From Thunnus maccoyii (taxonomy: Eukaryota; Chordata; Actinopteri; Scombriformes; Scombridae): 64,000 nucleotides of DNA. Below are positions 10,072 through 23,200 of the stretch, piece by piece (position 1 is the stretch's first letter; the number at the start of each line of letters is the position of its first letter). The DNA lies in the NCBI RefSeq assembly GCF_910596095.1, contig NC_056545.1:26249067-26313066 (forward strand), read 5' to 3'. The notes beneath the pieces were generated by a model. It made no database searches, had not been told where the DNA came from, and worked only from the letters and a program-made list of their open reading frames with translations. The position numbers and the translations under genes were made by a program.

Positions 10072-12567
10072 ATGAACAGCATGCTGAGCTATGTGTTGGT
10101 CGTGTTTTTATCTGTGTTATTGGCGGTGTTGTTCATGCCTCGAGAATGGTCCGTAGATGTTGGGAATGAATCAAACCAGAGGCTCTTGAGCAGGCATGAA
10201 CTGTCGCTGTACGACGGGGAGAGAGGCAGTAGGGGCATTTACCTGGCCATCCTGGGGCAAGTTTTTGATGTACACAAGGGATACAAGCACTACGGACCTG
10301 GAGGTGCTTATCATGTTATGGCAGGTGATTCCCCGTTTCTATTATTATTATGCCTCTAAAGTCCCCTTCTAGTCAAAAGTGTTTTTTTTTTCTTGTTTTT
10401 TCAGTTGGATGTCTTGAGCTTCACTGTGCAGAATGATGTGTTTGACAGTAGAAGGCTGTTTTCACATCCATCTGCTGAAAGTGGACAGTTTCTCTGTACT
10501 CACTGAAAATCTGAGTTGAAGGCCTGGATTTATGAGCATGTTTTGTGACATCACAATTAGTTTAGAGCCAGTCGTGGGTTCAGTATGAAACTTACACAAG
10601 TGTGATGTAGAAACTTGAAGCCTCCAATGCACAAACACTGAGAATGGACTTCACAGTGAAGTAGGAAACATCTTTTGTCCTGCATTTAAACTTAACTGAA
10701 AATTAAGAACATTTGCATATTCATATATTCAGAATTTTTCAATGAGGGAGAGAGAGGAGATGACATTTTAAGGATTTTCAAGGAATTAGTTGAACTAATT
10801 ATGTGGAAAAACCACATTACACAAATTATTAGTCAAAATAGAGTATATTTTATGTCCTCAGGCATGTCTGGAGGGAATAAACTGACAACATACCAATATC
10901 CAGTATAAAGAGGTGTGCCCTCTGTGAACCATGTGATTACACTTTAGAATAGATTTTGAACCATTTGCTCATATGACATGGAAGGTATTGAAAAATATAA
11001 TATTTCAATTAAAATAATAGACAAAGTAGTAATATACCATTAACCATGCATGCACAAAAACTGTAACTTTCCTGTTAACAGAATGAAAAAAAAAAAAAAA
11101 TTCTCAGGCAAATCAGTTTATTGGTATTGAAAAAATAGCACGTGATATTTCAGTCAGACAATAATTTACAGATGGTTCCTACCTTAAGCTTATCATGTGT
11201 AGGGTAGGTGAGGTTTTGTTGCTGCATTCAGACTGAGAAACCAGTTGTCCGGGGGTCTTTTGAACTAAATGTCTGTTGAATATCCAACTTCAATCTGATT
11301 TCACCACTACTTCTCCTACAGTCCCCATGTTGTGTTATTTTTAACACTAGAGAAACCTAAATCAGGAACAGACATTCAAAATAAATTAATAATGGCACAT
11401 TAACAACTGTGTTTAATAAGTGTACACATGTTGTACGTGTCTTTATTTTCAGGGAGAGATGCTTCACTGGCCTTCATCACTGGAGATTTCACAGAAAGTG
11501 GCCTGACAGATGATGTGTCCAGTCTGTCCCCACTGCAGATAGTGGCCCTGTATGACTGGCTGGCCTTCTATCAGAAGGACTACCAAACTGTCGGTATGTG
11601 CTATTTGTCCCCCAACTCTTTAAACATCATAAATCATTTATAAATGGTTGACATGTTTTGTAGATTACTTCAATTACACTTTCTTTTCTGGCTGAATCCC
11701 TCATCAGGTGATGAGATGATTTGATTTGATTTCTCTGCAGTGCTAAATTAAGGGCCACCAGAAATAGCAGTGAATGGTTCTAATCAAGGAATCCTCCCTT
11801 TAAGTCAGATGGATATTTTTTTTTAACCAGCATTACCAATCTTTGAACACACTAGAATATGCTGTCACAAGCTTGATATACAAATGGAAACATACCAGAG
11901 AGCTACAGTCTGTGCAACAGCCTGAGACGGAAGTGTCATGTTTGACCAATAACTGCTGACTTAAATGTTTCACATCATATCTCCACAGCAGTGGACACCC
12001 ATAATCTTCAGTAAAATACAAGCCTCCTCTGTGTTGAATTTCAGGTCTGGTAGAAGGCCGGTTCTATACAGAGACTGGACAGCCCACAGAAGCCCTGTTG
12101 CAGGTAGAAGCATCACTAGCAGAGGGCCAGCGAATCAAAGCCCAGTCTAAGGCTGAGAAGATACGCTTCCCAGCCTGTAACTCAGAGTGGAGCGCTGCTA
12201 AGGGAGGAAGGGTCTGGTGCTCCACAAAGAGGTATGGAAATAGTTCTGGGCTTATCAAATATTAAGAAGCCTACAGGGCATATGATTGCAATTGTGATGT
12301 ACTGCTGACCTGTAATAGAACATATCTTACACTAGTGGGTGTAATTGGTCTACATCATGATTTACAGGACTGATGTGTTTTGTTCCTTCCAGTGGTGGAG
12401 TAGAAAGAGGATGGACGGGTGTCCCGCGGAAACTCTTCTCTCCAGGCTCCAGCAGTGCTCGTTGTGTCTGTGTGGAAGACCCATCTGCAGCAGAGGAAGA
12501 CCCAAACCTGCAGAAATATGACGGCTGTCCTCCACATGCTGACTCTTGTACTGTTGGAGAGTACTAG
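10072..12567 (+). CDS. cyb5d2: Neuferricin, cytochrome b5 domain-containing protein 2
   Basis: Exons 10072-10324, 11453-11593, 12045-12231 and 12393-12567 join in frame to 251 residues ending TAG; human neuferricin is about 264. Residues 5-22 form a hydrophobic signal or signal-anchor. A cytochrome b5-like domain of the MAPR type (PGRMC, neudesin, neuferricin) runs from about 40 to 140, with GQVFDV (62-67) and a Tyr/Gly-rich KHYGPGGAYH segment (72-81) in place of the classic HPGG motif. The C-terminal part has conserved Cys/Trp blocks: NSEWS, WCS, GVPRKL, RCVCV, GCPP. The family binds heme, is secreted or membrane-anchored, and has been linked to neuronal differentiation. The ATG at 10072 was chosen because it begins the hydrophobic stretch; a second Met at codon 4 is also possible. 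It is divergent from zzef1 and convergent with ankfy1. Confidence 0.95.
10395..10690. repeat. Possible interspersed repeat in cyb5d2 intron 1
   Basis: The first intron (10325-11452) opens with text such as tttatgagcatgttttgtga, catcacaat and gcctccaatgcacaaac, which resembles a dispersed teleost element I have seen elsewhere. I cannot place its ends or see terminal repeats. The rest of the intron is AT-rich and featureless. Confidence 0.35.
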
Positions 12568-12679
12568 TCTCTGATCCAGTCCGGAAAATGGACACATTCA
12601 TGGCTTGCTTTTTAGCAGCACTAAACTCAGGACAAACACAAAGCTTTTGCCAGTAAATCACAGCAATGAACATTCATAC

Positions 12680-12685
12680 AATAAA
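12680..12685 (+). terminator. Poly(A) signal of cyb5d2
   Basis: A canonical AATAAA lies 113 nt downstream of the cyb5d2 stop codon, giving a short 3' UTR. No earlier AATAAA occurs after the stop. Confidence 0.75.
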
Positions 12686-14297
12686 GAGGTAGATTGAAGA
12701 AAACTCAATGCATTGTTTTTTGATGACCTTTATGTAAAGTTGTCCTCCCTTTCTCTAAAAGGATACACCAGGAAGAGACAGGCTAGATATCTGAGCATAC
12801 AGATACAATACAATGTGCATAAAAGATTAAACAATGTGCATAAAAGATTAACAGAGGCAAGATTTAGGTTTGTCACAATGACAAGCACAAACTGCATTAA
12901 AGTACAAAACAGTTGTAGTGGTCAAAAATATCACACATTTATCTGTACAATTTAACAATACTTAAAGAGGCCCCATTACCTGGCCATCCCTCTCCTCCAC
13001 ATTCTCCCAAAATGATCGGAAATGTCATGTGATCTTGATAAAGTGCACCTGTTAGGCTTAGAAATCAAGAAGCGTTAAATGTGATGGGTCAAGAGAACAA
13101 CTTGACTTGAGGCAACATCGTGGGGTCTATGATCACAACTTCCTGCGAGGAGCTCATGGCAGGTCATAAAATGGAATGTACTCATTTGGTGACTGATTTT
13201 AAAATATGATTCATGATTATGACAATGACACGTAAAGGCTACAAATTAAATGACATGCATAGGCATAATAGGCATTTCTGTAACTGAGGAGGATGATGTG
13301 GGATTTTTTATCTTTTATTCCTCTTGTAATAGAATATGCTTTCTCAGGTCATATTGTCCAAACTTGCCATGTTAAAAAGCGAGCGTTTCAATTTCATACA
13401 GCTGCTGCCTACAAATGATACATAAAGTATGTACCAATTGTAGAGGAAAAACTCCTTTTCATAAAGAATTTCTTTGTACGGTTGTGCCATTTTCACCTCT
13501 AACAGTGAAGTAATACAGTGTCAATGTTATAATTCTGAATCTAACTAAATGGATTAGCTCTCATTAGGAAATGATGTTCATTTAAAAAGTACATTGAGTT
13601 CTTTTCCCTTTAAATCCTCCTGGTCTGTCCCACTTTATCCAGTCAGTACAGAATATGGATGACAGAAGAGTGAAAGATGAAATATTACAGAGAACATGCT
13701 GACAGCTCTGTCCTTGCAGATCTTGTGATCCAGGGGTGATTTACAGTTACTCTGCCCTTGGTTGGCAGCAGCCTCTTCTATGAATACAGGTATTCATTTT
13801 GTAGTATTGAATTTTTGTCTTTGGGCAGGTCACATAGCTTGAAGGCTGCTGATGGTGAAATATCCCAACAAAGAACAGGAAAACCCCTCCAAAAGGTGAT
13901 TTGATAATTCCAATGTGTATAATTGATTTGAAATGACTGTATACAGCAGCTACCTGCTTCTGATATTAAGAGCTAATCATTACAAACACTGAGCTTGGGA
14001 AATTGATTTACAACTCAGTCCGGCCGTCACCAAGCTGGAGAGCTGCTTCTATCCACTTCAAGATACTTTGATCAAAACAGAAACAAAAAGACAATGTTTC
14101 ACTTTCTATTTGGAACGTCCCTCTAGAACATTAATAGTTTTTCACTGGAATAGTATAAATGGTCCATAACTGTCGGGAAATCTCTCGTTCGTATGTCCTG
14201 CTACTGATGCCCCTTCTCCTGGTGTGCCTGAATAACTGTGCCAAGTTGGGCCTGGCATGGCCAGCATCAGAGGATGGAGGATATCCAGGCCACTGCA
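12686..14297 (-). other. Probable 3' UTR of ankfy1
   Basis: There is no coding signal on either strand between the cyb5d2 poly(A) signal and the ankfy1 stop codon. The sequence is AT-rich without obvious repeats, except a duplicated cataaaagattaaca word near 12818-12852. A minus-strand AATAAA (plus-strand TTTATT, 13314-13319) could end the ankfy1 transcript after a UTR of about 1 kb. The two genes converge here, so their 3' ends may overlap. Confidence 0.5.
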
Positions 14298-17200
14298 TTA
14301 CGACACCCCACCCAGAGTTAGTACATCAAAGCAGATGTCACACACCCTCACCGGCTTGTTCAAGTCAAACTTGATGATGGGTATCTCCTTTATAGAGCAC
14401 TTGTGGCACAACAGGCGCCCACAGTGGCGGCTGAAGTGAAGAGTCGAGGAGGAGACAAGATTAATCACACAGTTTAACAAAAAATGCAAACTAAGTGAAA
14501 TTAATAAAAACATATATATAAAAAAGCCACACTACTCACCAGTGATGTTTCCGTGTTGTAACACCAAACTTGGCAACACATTCGTAGCAGTTGGACCCAT
14601 CACACCAAGGGGGCTCTTTGGACAGCATATCTAAACAAATGCAAAAAAAATCCCTAATTACCTAGTTATTGACCCATACATCACTATGGCAGCCAAATAC
14701 ATTGTAGCATATCATTTAATGGGGGGCTGTCGGTTTAATATATGGTGAACACTTCACAGACAATGAAGAGTGAAAACTTACCTAGAAGGCGGAAGAGCAA
14801 CTGTTTAGTTGCAACTTGGTAGTTGAAAATGTTAATGCCCTGATTATTATTGATGCCTAGTCTAGCCCCAGCCCTCACAATGGCACGGCACAGGTTTGCG
14901 TTTCCTTTCATGTAGGCCAGGAGCAGAACTGCAATAAAACACAAACAGGTCACAGTCATTCCACAACAAGTGTACTGTAAGAATTTGTATGTCATATGTA
15001 CGCTGTTATCTGCAGTAATAAAGAGGCAAGCTACATTACCTGTGTTCCCTTCATTATCTGGTTTGTCCAGAGGATATTCAGGCATACACTCCAGGAACAA
15101 CTCAAAAATGGCAGCGGCGTTCTCTTTCCCATAATGGCCTAATACGTGCATTGGTGACTGACCCCTAAAAAGACATAATTATATGAAAAAGAGACTGGCA
15201 TGTTGATACTAGTCTACAGACGGTTATTTAAAAAGCTTCCGCATTATTAATATTCTATTTTTCTGCATTCGATAATGTTGATGTTGTTGCTGTGCTGACC
15301 TAATTTCCCAGAGGTATCATTAAAGTCTTTTTGATCTCAAGGACCGTGAAGAAACAGAGTTTACCTGAGATTGAAGGCCTCAGCATCAATGTTGGACTCT
15401 GTGAGAAGGGTTCTGACATTGTTAAGGCGGCCCTGCATCACAGCCAGGTGCAGAGCTGGGGAGAAAACAAGAATAGAGAAACGAATAAAATGTTTTTCAC
15501 AGGGATGATGGAACGTGGTGGTGGTGGGGTAATAATAAACAATCAACTATAAAGAAATTAAAAGCAATGACTCCTCTGAACAAAGCAACATCTACAGACA
15601 AGCCGGTTGTGACAACTCGATTGTAATCTCAACTCATCTTGTGTAAAACGAAAACTGAAAAAAAAAAAAAAAAACGCATTATCTTGAGGAACATTCTAGT
15701 CAAATTACAATAACCATGTTATTAATACAGCTGGACACCTCTGGTGTAAATGAAACATCAACAGTTGGGCACAGCACTTATGTTTGCACAGTCAGCTATA
15801 ACACTGCAACACTAACACAACACTAGGTCCCTTGTTGAGTCACTGCTCCAAAATGTGATAGACACCAGTTTCACTTCTCCTGGTCACTGATGACACATTT
15901 TAAAAATGTAACCAACATTAAATAAATGATTAATGGTACCATTATTGCCGTTCTCATCCTCAGCAGCAAAGTCTACTCCATTCTCTATCAAAACAGAACA
16001 AATAGTGGCCAGGTCCTGCTGGGCAGCCAAATGTAGGGCTGTCTGTCTGTGTTTGGTGAGCTCATTGACTTTGGCTCCGGCAAGCAGCTGGAGACAGAAA
16101 AATACAAAATAACAACATTATCAACTGCACTGCTCTTTCAATAACAAACTGGCCGGAATAGTAAATTCAGAGAATGAGGAAAATGTTAGGTTACCAGGTT
16201 GCGGACAATGATCTCAGACCCAGCCTGGACAGCCAGGTGGAGAGGGGTGAGTTTGGCTGCATCCTGAACCCTGGAGTTAACATTAGCTTGGACACTGATG
16301 AGGAACAAGACACTTTCAATATCCGAATTTTGCACAGCCACGTGGAGAAAATTGCGCCCTTTGTTGTCAACCTAGATGGAAAAAGAAGTTTGATGTCAGG
16401 AGAGATTCATGCTGTGGCAGTCCATCCTGCCACAATGACACTGGAGATGAAGACAAACTGGTACATTCCTGTCAGTGTTACCTGCTCAGCAGCACCTGGC
16501 TCCCTCTTTAGGATAGCCTCCGCTGCTTTATTGTTCTTGTGCGTCATGGCACAGGCGAAGGGTGTCATTCCTTGACGGTCACGGATGTTAAGACGAATGT
16601 CCGGATGGGAAATGAGGAGCTGTATAATGACATTGTGCTGATTGCTAATGGCAGCATGGATGGGAGCTCTGCCCTCTGCATCCTGACAGAAAGTGACAGA
16701 CACAGTGAAAAAGTGTTAAAATGCAACACATTACAACTCATTCAGCAATCTCTCATTAGATGTAAGCTTCAGTGACAGGAAGAAATGCGCAAGGAGGATC
16801 AGACAAAAGTTGAGCCATTGCTCTGATGGGACTGACTTGTGTATTAACATTGGCTCCAAACTCCAGAAGGCACTGCACCACATCCTCCAATCCCCAGCTG
16901 CTTGCCAGGTGGAGGGGTGTTTGTCCATCTCGGGCTTCTTCGTCTCCCTCCCCGTTGGGGCCTGGCTGCCTGGGGCTGTTCACATCACAACCACTATACA
17001 GACATGAGGCACAGAGAGAAAGTTAAGACAGCTATTGAAAGATCTTCACTAATATATGTCTACAATCATTGTTGACAGACAGCATACCAAGCATGTTATG
17101 AAACAGTTCAAAATCTGGTAACCGATCGCACTGTTGAAATTTACAACAAACACATGAACATTTGTTTAGCAACTGTTCTGTTGAATTTTTTATCTGACAT

Positions 17201-20200
17201 CATTGACATATGTGTTGTTTTATGAGTATGCCCATATGCAAAAGGTTGACAGTTTAGGAAAATGTGTGTATCCAAGGCTGGGATTAAGTATTAAAACCTA
17301 ATGGTATAGAGAACTGACACACCTGCGGATGAGGAAGCAGGCAGAGACCTCATTATTTTCATCAACAGCTCTGTGCAGGAGGGTCTGCTGGCAGCCAGAC
17401 GGGCCGGTGCTCCAACAAGTTGCATCACAGCCATGGCGGACCTAGAGGGGACAAACAGGAGTCACAGTCAAAATGCAAGAAAATATGATTGTTTCCCCTG
17501 GAAGAAATCTTTAAAGAGTAACCACACACCAATTTTTAAAAAAAAACAAAAAAAAACAAAACACTATACACATAATCACATAGGTCTATGTTGGCATATG
17601 ATGTTATTACAGGTGATTTATTGTGACATTTTGTGTATATTTTTCTGCTCAAAATGAGCTTATTTCTGTCTGCCTGGATTTGAAAATTCAGTTCCAAAAA
17701 ACAACAAGCAAGTGTCACCCACTTTCTAAAGATAGAAACCTCAAAATAATGCTGTAATGTATAACAGTATAAATATCAGACCAGCGGCTAACTGTAGCCT
17801 CAGTTCATGCCTCTTACACAGAGCTGCTAGCAGCGTTAGCAAGTCTGATCTTGTTAGAGACAAGTAACACGTCGTGCTACTCAGAGAACCATGGTTATGC
17901 AAATCACCAAAAGATGTATTCCTTTTCTGTGGAAGTAAACTGGGCCTGCCGACAATGAACTGTGCTATATTCAGAGAATTTTCAAGATACTCAGGGATGA
18001 CGACAGTAACATTAACATGAGAAACAGCAGGGCTACGGCTACGTACTGACATTCCCCCACAGAGACACCGGAGAGCCTGTCAGCCTCTCTGAGCCGCTAG
18101 CTCAGCTACAACACAGGTATGGTACCGCACAGAAACTTTCAAACATTCAAAGGGCCATGAATGTGTTTCTAGTGACTGTCAAAGCTCCAACGGACTCTCT
18201 GTGTTTCCAGCGCGGACACGGAGAGTCTGACAGCAGCCACTCATGGATGGTTAGCTCCGACTACCAGCTCTACATTGCTATTCATGCTACATTGAGCAGC
18301 GATCATCAGTCTGTCACATTGTTGGTAAGTAACTCTGGCCGGTGTATCCTTTTCTCTCACATCACACGCTATGTAGCTATGAGGCTACGCCCCCTACAGT
18401 TGTCCTGTGTAGTACTCTGCTGCATTTTTTAAATATGGTGGGATGGAGAAAGCTAGCAGAATTTGGGTGTGTAGTTACCCTTTAATACATATACACAGTT
18501 TATAACAAGGCTATAGAGCAGAGTAAGTGCTACTGGTGTGAATAAATGTCTTTTGGGTTTTATGCAGCCGTCTGGTATATACAATAACTTTGTTTTCGCT
18601 CCCTTTCTCTATCTCATCAGAGGAGGCTGCCGTGAAGCTGTGCAAAATATTAGATGTTCTACGGAAATATAAAACACCACTAATGTTTAAATTAATTCAA
18701 GGGTAAGTATTTCATTTTTCCTGTTTGGATAAAGTATTCCTGTCATTAAAATTCCTTACAAATATCATTTTAACACTGCTATTTCCCTTTCGACTTAATA
18801 AAAGTACTCAATATAAAAGCACTTTGATTTGCAGATGATTCCATTCCAAGATAACCACATGCATCTACCTCTGAGCTGACATCTCATTAAGGTTTTATTT
18901 CATCTTTAGTACAGTTTCATGCAAGTTTACAACTGGCAATAAAGCAATTAGAAACTAGGATGTACTATGAACTCATTTGTCTTACCAGCGTGGATGCAAT
19001 ATCTTCCAGGCCATTCTCCAGAGCCAGCCACAAAGGAGGGTCTCCTTTGTCATCCACCACAGACATATCAGCTCCTCGTGTGCAAATGGCATCCACCACC
19101 AGTGGCAGCTGGTTACTGATGGCCAACTGTAGTGCTGTTTGTCCCTCCTGGGTCCTGGTAGTGGAGGAAAAAAATGCAGACATAAGATACAGAATCAGTA
19201 CTAAATCAATATATATTTTCCATGTATCAGTCATTGTGGATTCTGACAGGTTGTATAAAATCATGCCCTAGATTACATCACAGGAAAGGGCCCTAATTGT
19301 AACATTATCAGACACAATGAATGTCCTCAAAAGTAACTACACATTACTCATGCACCAATCCAGTGCAGCAGTTTTGTGTTTCCATTACAGTGTAACTGAA
19401 TCTGGTTCACATAACAGAAGATAGGGGCACAAGGCACCAAGCTTGAGCAGCAATAACTTTGTGTCTGTGTCAATTTGTGTCTGGCTAGGGACTTTTGTTG
19501 CATGTCATTCCCCATCTCTCTCCCCTCTCATTTCCTGTCATCTCTCTACCGTCTGTTGACTAATAAAGGCATAGAGTGACAAAAACAAACAAAAAACACT
19601 CCATAGCTGCACTAAATGCTTTACAACTGCAGTATAACCAAGGCGTTACCTGACATTGATGTCTGCCTGATGCTCAAGAAGGAAGAGGGCACTCTTGCTG
19701 TCCTGTCTTTGGATAGCCATGTGAAGCAGAGTTTGTCCATTGGACATAGTGTCATTGATAGAAGCCCCTGAGCCCAGCAGCTGAGCTGCTATGGTGTGCA
19801 TACCTGACAGGAACAGATTGAACGTGTAAACATCACTTACAAAGATCAACATGCAAACTAGCAACAAGGATATGCCCTCCAATAACATTTTGATAATGCA
19901 AAATCAACTGTATTACATCTTCTCCATGGAGATGTATTGCTGTGTACCTGTCCAGAGGGCCAAGCCCAGCACTGTCTGGTCCACGGAGTCTTTGAGGCTG
20001 AAGTCTGGAATGATCTGGAAGTTGTTGGTGGCATGAAGTGCATTGGCTGCAATAGGGTCAACAAGAAAGATGTCAGTGGATCCATTTCAGGACGTTCGAG
20101 GACAGAGAAAACGTGTAGTGAGGACAAGCAGACATCACTTAACATACCTGACATTTGTTTGCTATTTAGTCACAAGCATTCAAATGTATAAAACATGTGC

Positions 20201-23200
20201 TGACCTTTTTGCTCAAGGATGACAGAGACCACGTCTGGGTGGTTGTGAGCAATAGCCATGTGAAGGGGGGTCTGCAAAGCCACATCAAGGGTGTCGTCAG
20301 ACAGAGCCTTCTGGGTCTGCAGGTTGGGGTTGGCCCCCTGCTGGAGCAGCTCTGCTGTCAGGCTCGCCAGGCCACAGCGACATGCTGTATGAAGCGGGCT
20401 CTCACCCTGGAGGAAGGTAAAGGGATGAATAATATTTTTTATTTGTAACAAATAAAAATTTCATCTTAAGATTTAAGTTAAGCTACTTTCTTTTAAGGCA
20501 GATATCAAAATTCAGACAGACTAATGCCAATATAAGACTGCATTCCACTGCATGTAACTGATGTCTATAATCAGCTATCCTCATTGACACGAGAAATATA
20601 TTGTTATTTTTCTTCTCCTTTTACCCATGAATAAAATGAGAGGATGAGAACAAAGCTGCATTTGTCATTTTCTCCAGCTGGCCTAATTTTGATAAAACTC
20701 AGAAAGGTTGATGCATTTTATCACTGTGCTCTGACCTTAAAAATCCTGACTTTAATTGCAGTGTCCTCAGGCCAATCAGTGTTATTTTTCAAGCTGTTAA
20801 AGGACATACCACCTGGTCTGTTTTTATTCGGAAGGAAGAAGCCTCATATTACTGACTGGTCCACTGGATACCCATACATACTATTATTGTTTTAGGTGAA
20901 TGTTATTTTTTCAGTATGAAATTGACATCTCCCACATCACTAAGCCACCCTTCTGCCCATCAACGACAGGTGACTAGTACAAATATTACCTGTGAGATAT
21001 TCATCAAACCTATATCATGTGTTATGTAACGTTCATACATACCCATTTGTTGACATGGTTGACCTTTGCCCCATGAGTGGCTAGGAACAGAGCAGCTGCC
21101 TCATTGCCTGCCCGTGCTGCTCTCTGCATGAGGCAGTTTTCTACAGGGGATAAAAATGAATGGTGATGAAGATTAAAAATTATATTAAAAAAAGGCAAAC
21201 ACACTGTTCCATTCAGAAAGTGCAAGGTGAGGTTAATACACAGTACCTGTGGTGGTGTCAGGTGCGTCAGGGTTGCTTCCTCTCTGGATAAGCTGGGCTG
21301 CAAAGCTATTCTCATCAAACGAAGTGCCGTTCACCACCGGTGCATCATCCTCAAATGGGTTTACTGAGGTGTCTGAAGACACAGTGATATACTGCAGGGC
21401 CAACCACAGAGCTGTGCTGCCCTCATGGTCCTTCAGTTCAAGGTCAAGCCTAACAAGATGGACAGATTACACGCAGGATTATCTTTAGAGTTTTACCAGG
21501 GTCACATTATGTGTTCTGAAATATTGGTGCCTTCAAACAATGTTGTGTTCATGAGAAATTTTGAAATCAAAATTTTCTGATGATGGCTCTAATTCACAAA
21601 CTCTGTTTACTGGTGATCTTAAAAATGACAGAGCCTATGACAGTAGGTTACATTTGTCAGTATTGCATAGAAAAACAAAAAAATTAAAAGGAAATAAGAA
21701 GGAATCACACATTGTGCATTTTAGACAATTTACTAGCTATGGTGATCTCATGACTTCAACTAATTGAACACCAGGCACGCTGTGTGTGACTTTCCATTTC
21801 AAAAATAAACTCACTAATTCCATTTGAAGGCTGAAAAAAAAAACTCACTGTTTGCACTGTAGTAGCTGGTTGAACACTGGCTCATTCCCTGAAGCCACAG
21901 CTTCATGCAGTGGAGTTCTAAAACAAAGACAAAGCATATCATAGATCATATCAAGCCCCTTCATATGCTTACACTGTGGTTGGCCACCTTTGCAATCATA
22001 TAAAGTTCATAAACCAAAGAGTTACATGACCTACCTGCCCTTGCTGTTTTGCATGTTGGGGTTGGCTCCGGTCTTGAGCAGAGCCTCTGCGATTCGTGCC
22101 ATACCGCTCATCACTTCCACTGAGTGTTTCTTGGGGCTAAAAGAACAGACCAGGTGAAGTGGGGTTTCCACCGCCCCCACTGTCGCCGCGTTCACCTGAG
22201 CTGAGTGGCGAATCAGGAAGATGGAGGCAAATTCATCACCTGGAAGAAGAGGAAGAAAAGTCAACAGTAATTAAGAGAGAAATTTCATCCAATGGTTTTG
22301 CTGTTTTCATGTATTAACTTGAAAAATGTATTATGAACACAGCAGCCAAGTCTGTACAAGACAAAACCTTGAAAATGGGTAAAGTTATATTTCACATAAA
22401 ATGGTTGTTGAATGATTTGTTGAAGTTGGTATCTTGGCTGATATATTTCTAAGTGAAAACTCTCGACAACTAAGCCACAAGTATATTTTTGGAAACCCAC
22501 AAGAAACAAGAAACACACATGGATGAGTATTACTAAAGTAGTGACTGCCCACCTCTTTGGATGGCCTTATGCAGAAGGCTCCAGCCGCTCTGGTCCACCA
22601 TATCCACATCAGCTTTGTTGTTAACCAGAGTGGTGGCAATACTTTCCAATTTTCGAGACAGTGCCAGGTCTAGTGCCAGATCACCGTTGTTGTCCAGTTC
22701 ATTCAGCTTTGCAGGCAACTAAAACCAAGAGGTAACAACGTCAAAAACAACATGTAAAACCTGTTTATAGCGTAATGAGAAACGTTTATTCTACCCTACT
22801 GGTTACATTGTAACAAATGAAAAAGACACATTAATTAGTAAGCGGTTAATAAAAGGGTATCTGTGGGTAACTGACCTGCGAGTCCATCTCGATGAGATAG
22901 AGAAAGACCACATCTTCTCGTTCGACTTTGATGGCTTTGTGGAGAGGATACTCTGTTTTAGACTTGATCATCTTGTACAGAAGTTGGGCACTCATGGTGC
23001 TGAAGTCTTCTTTCCTCAGATCATCCTAATAAAAGACGGTCAATGAATCACACCACAGTGTCAGTGTAAAATATCAGAACTGGAACAAAAAAACAATAAA
23101 TAAGTGTCACCCGTTTTCTAAAAATAGAAAACTCGACATAATGCTGTATTTATAACAGACAAGCCGGAGAATTTCTCTCTTTCATGAAAAGCAGTTATCA

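Noticed and set aside
16174..16575. Plus-strand 133-codon frame
   Set aside because: It overlaps two well-supported ankfy1 exons on the minus strand and their splice sites.
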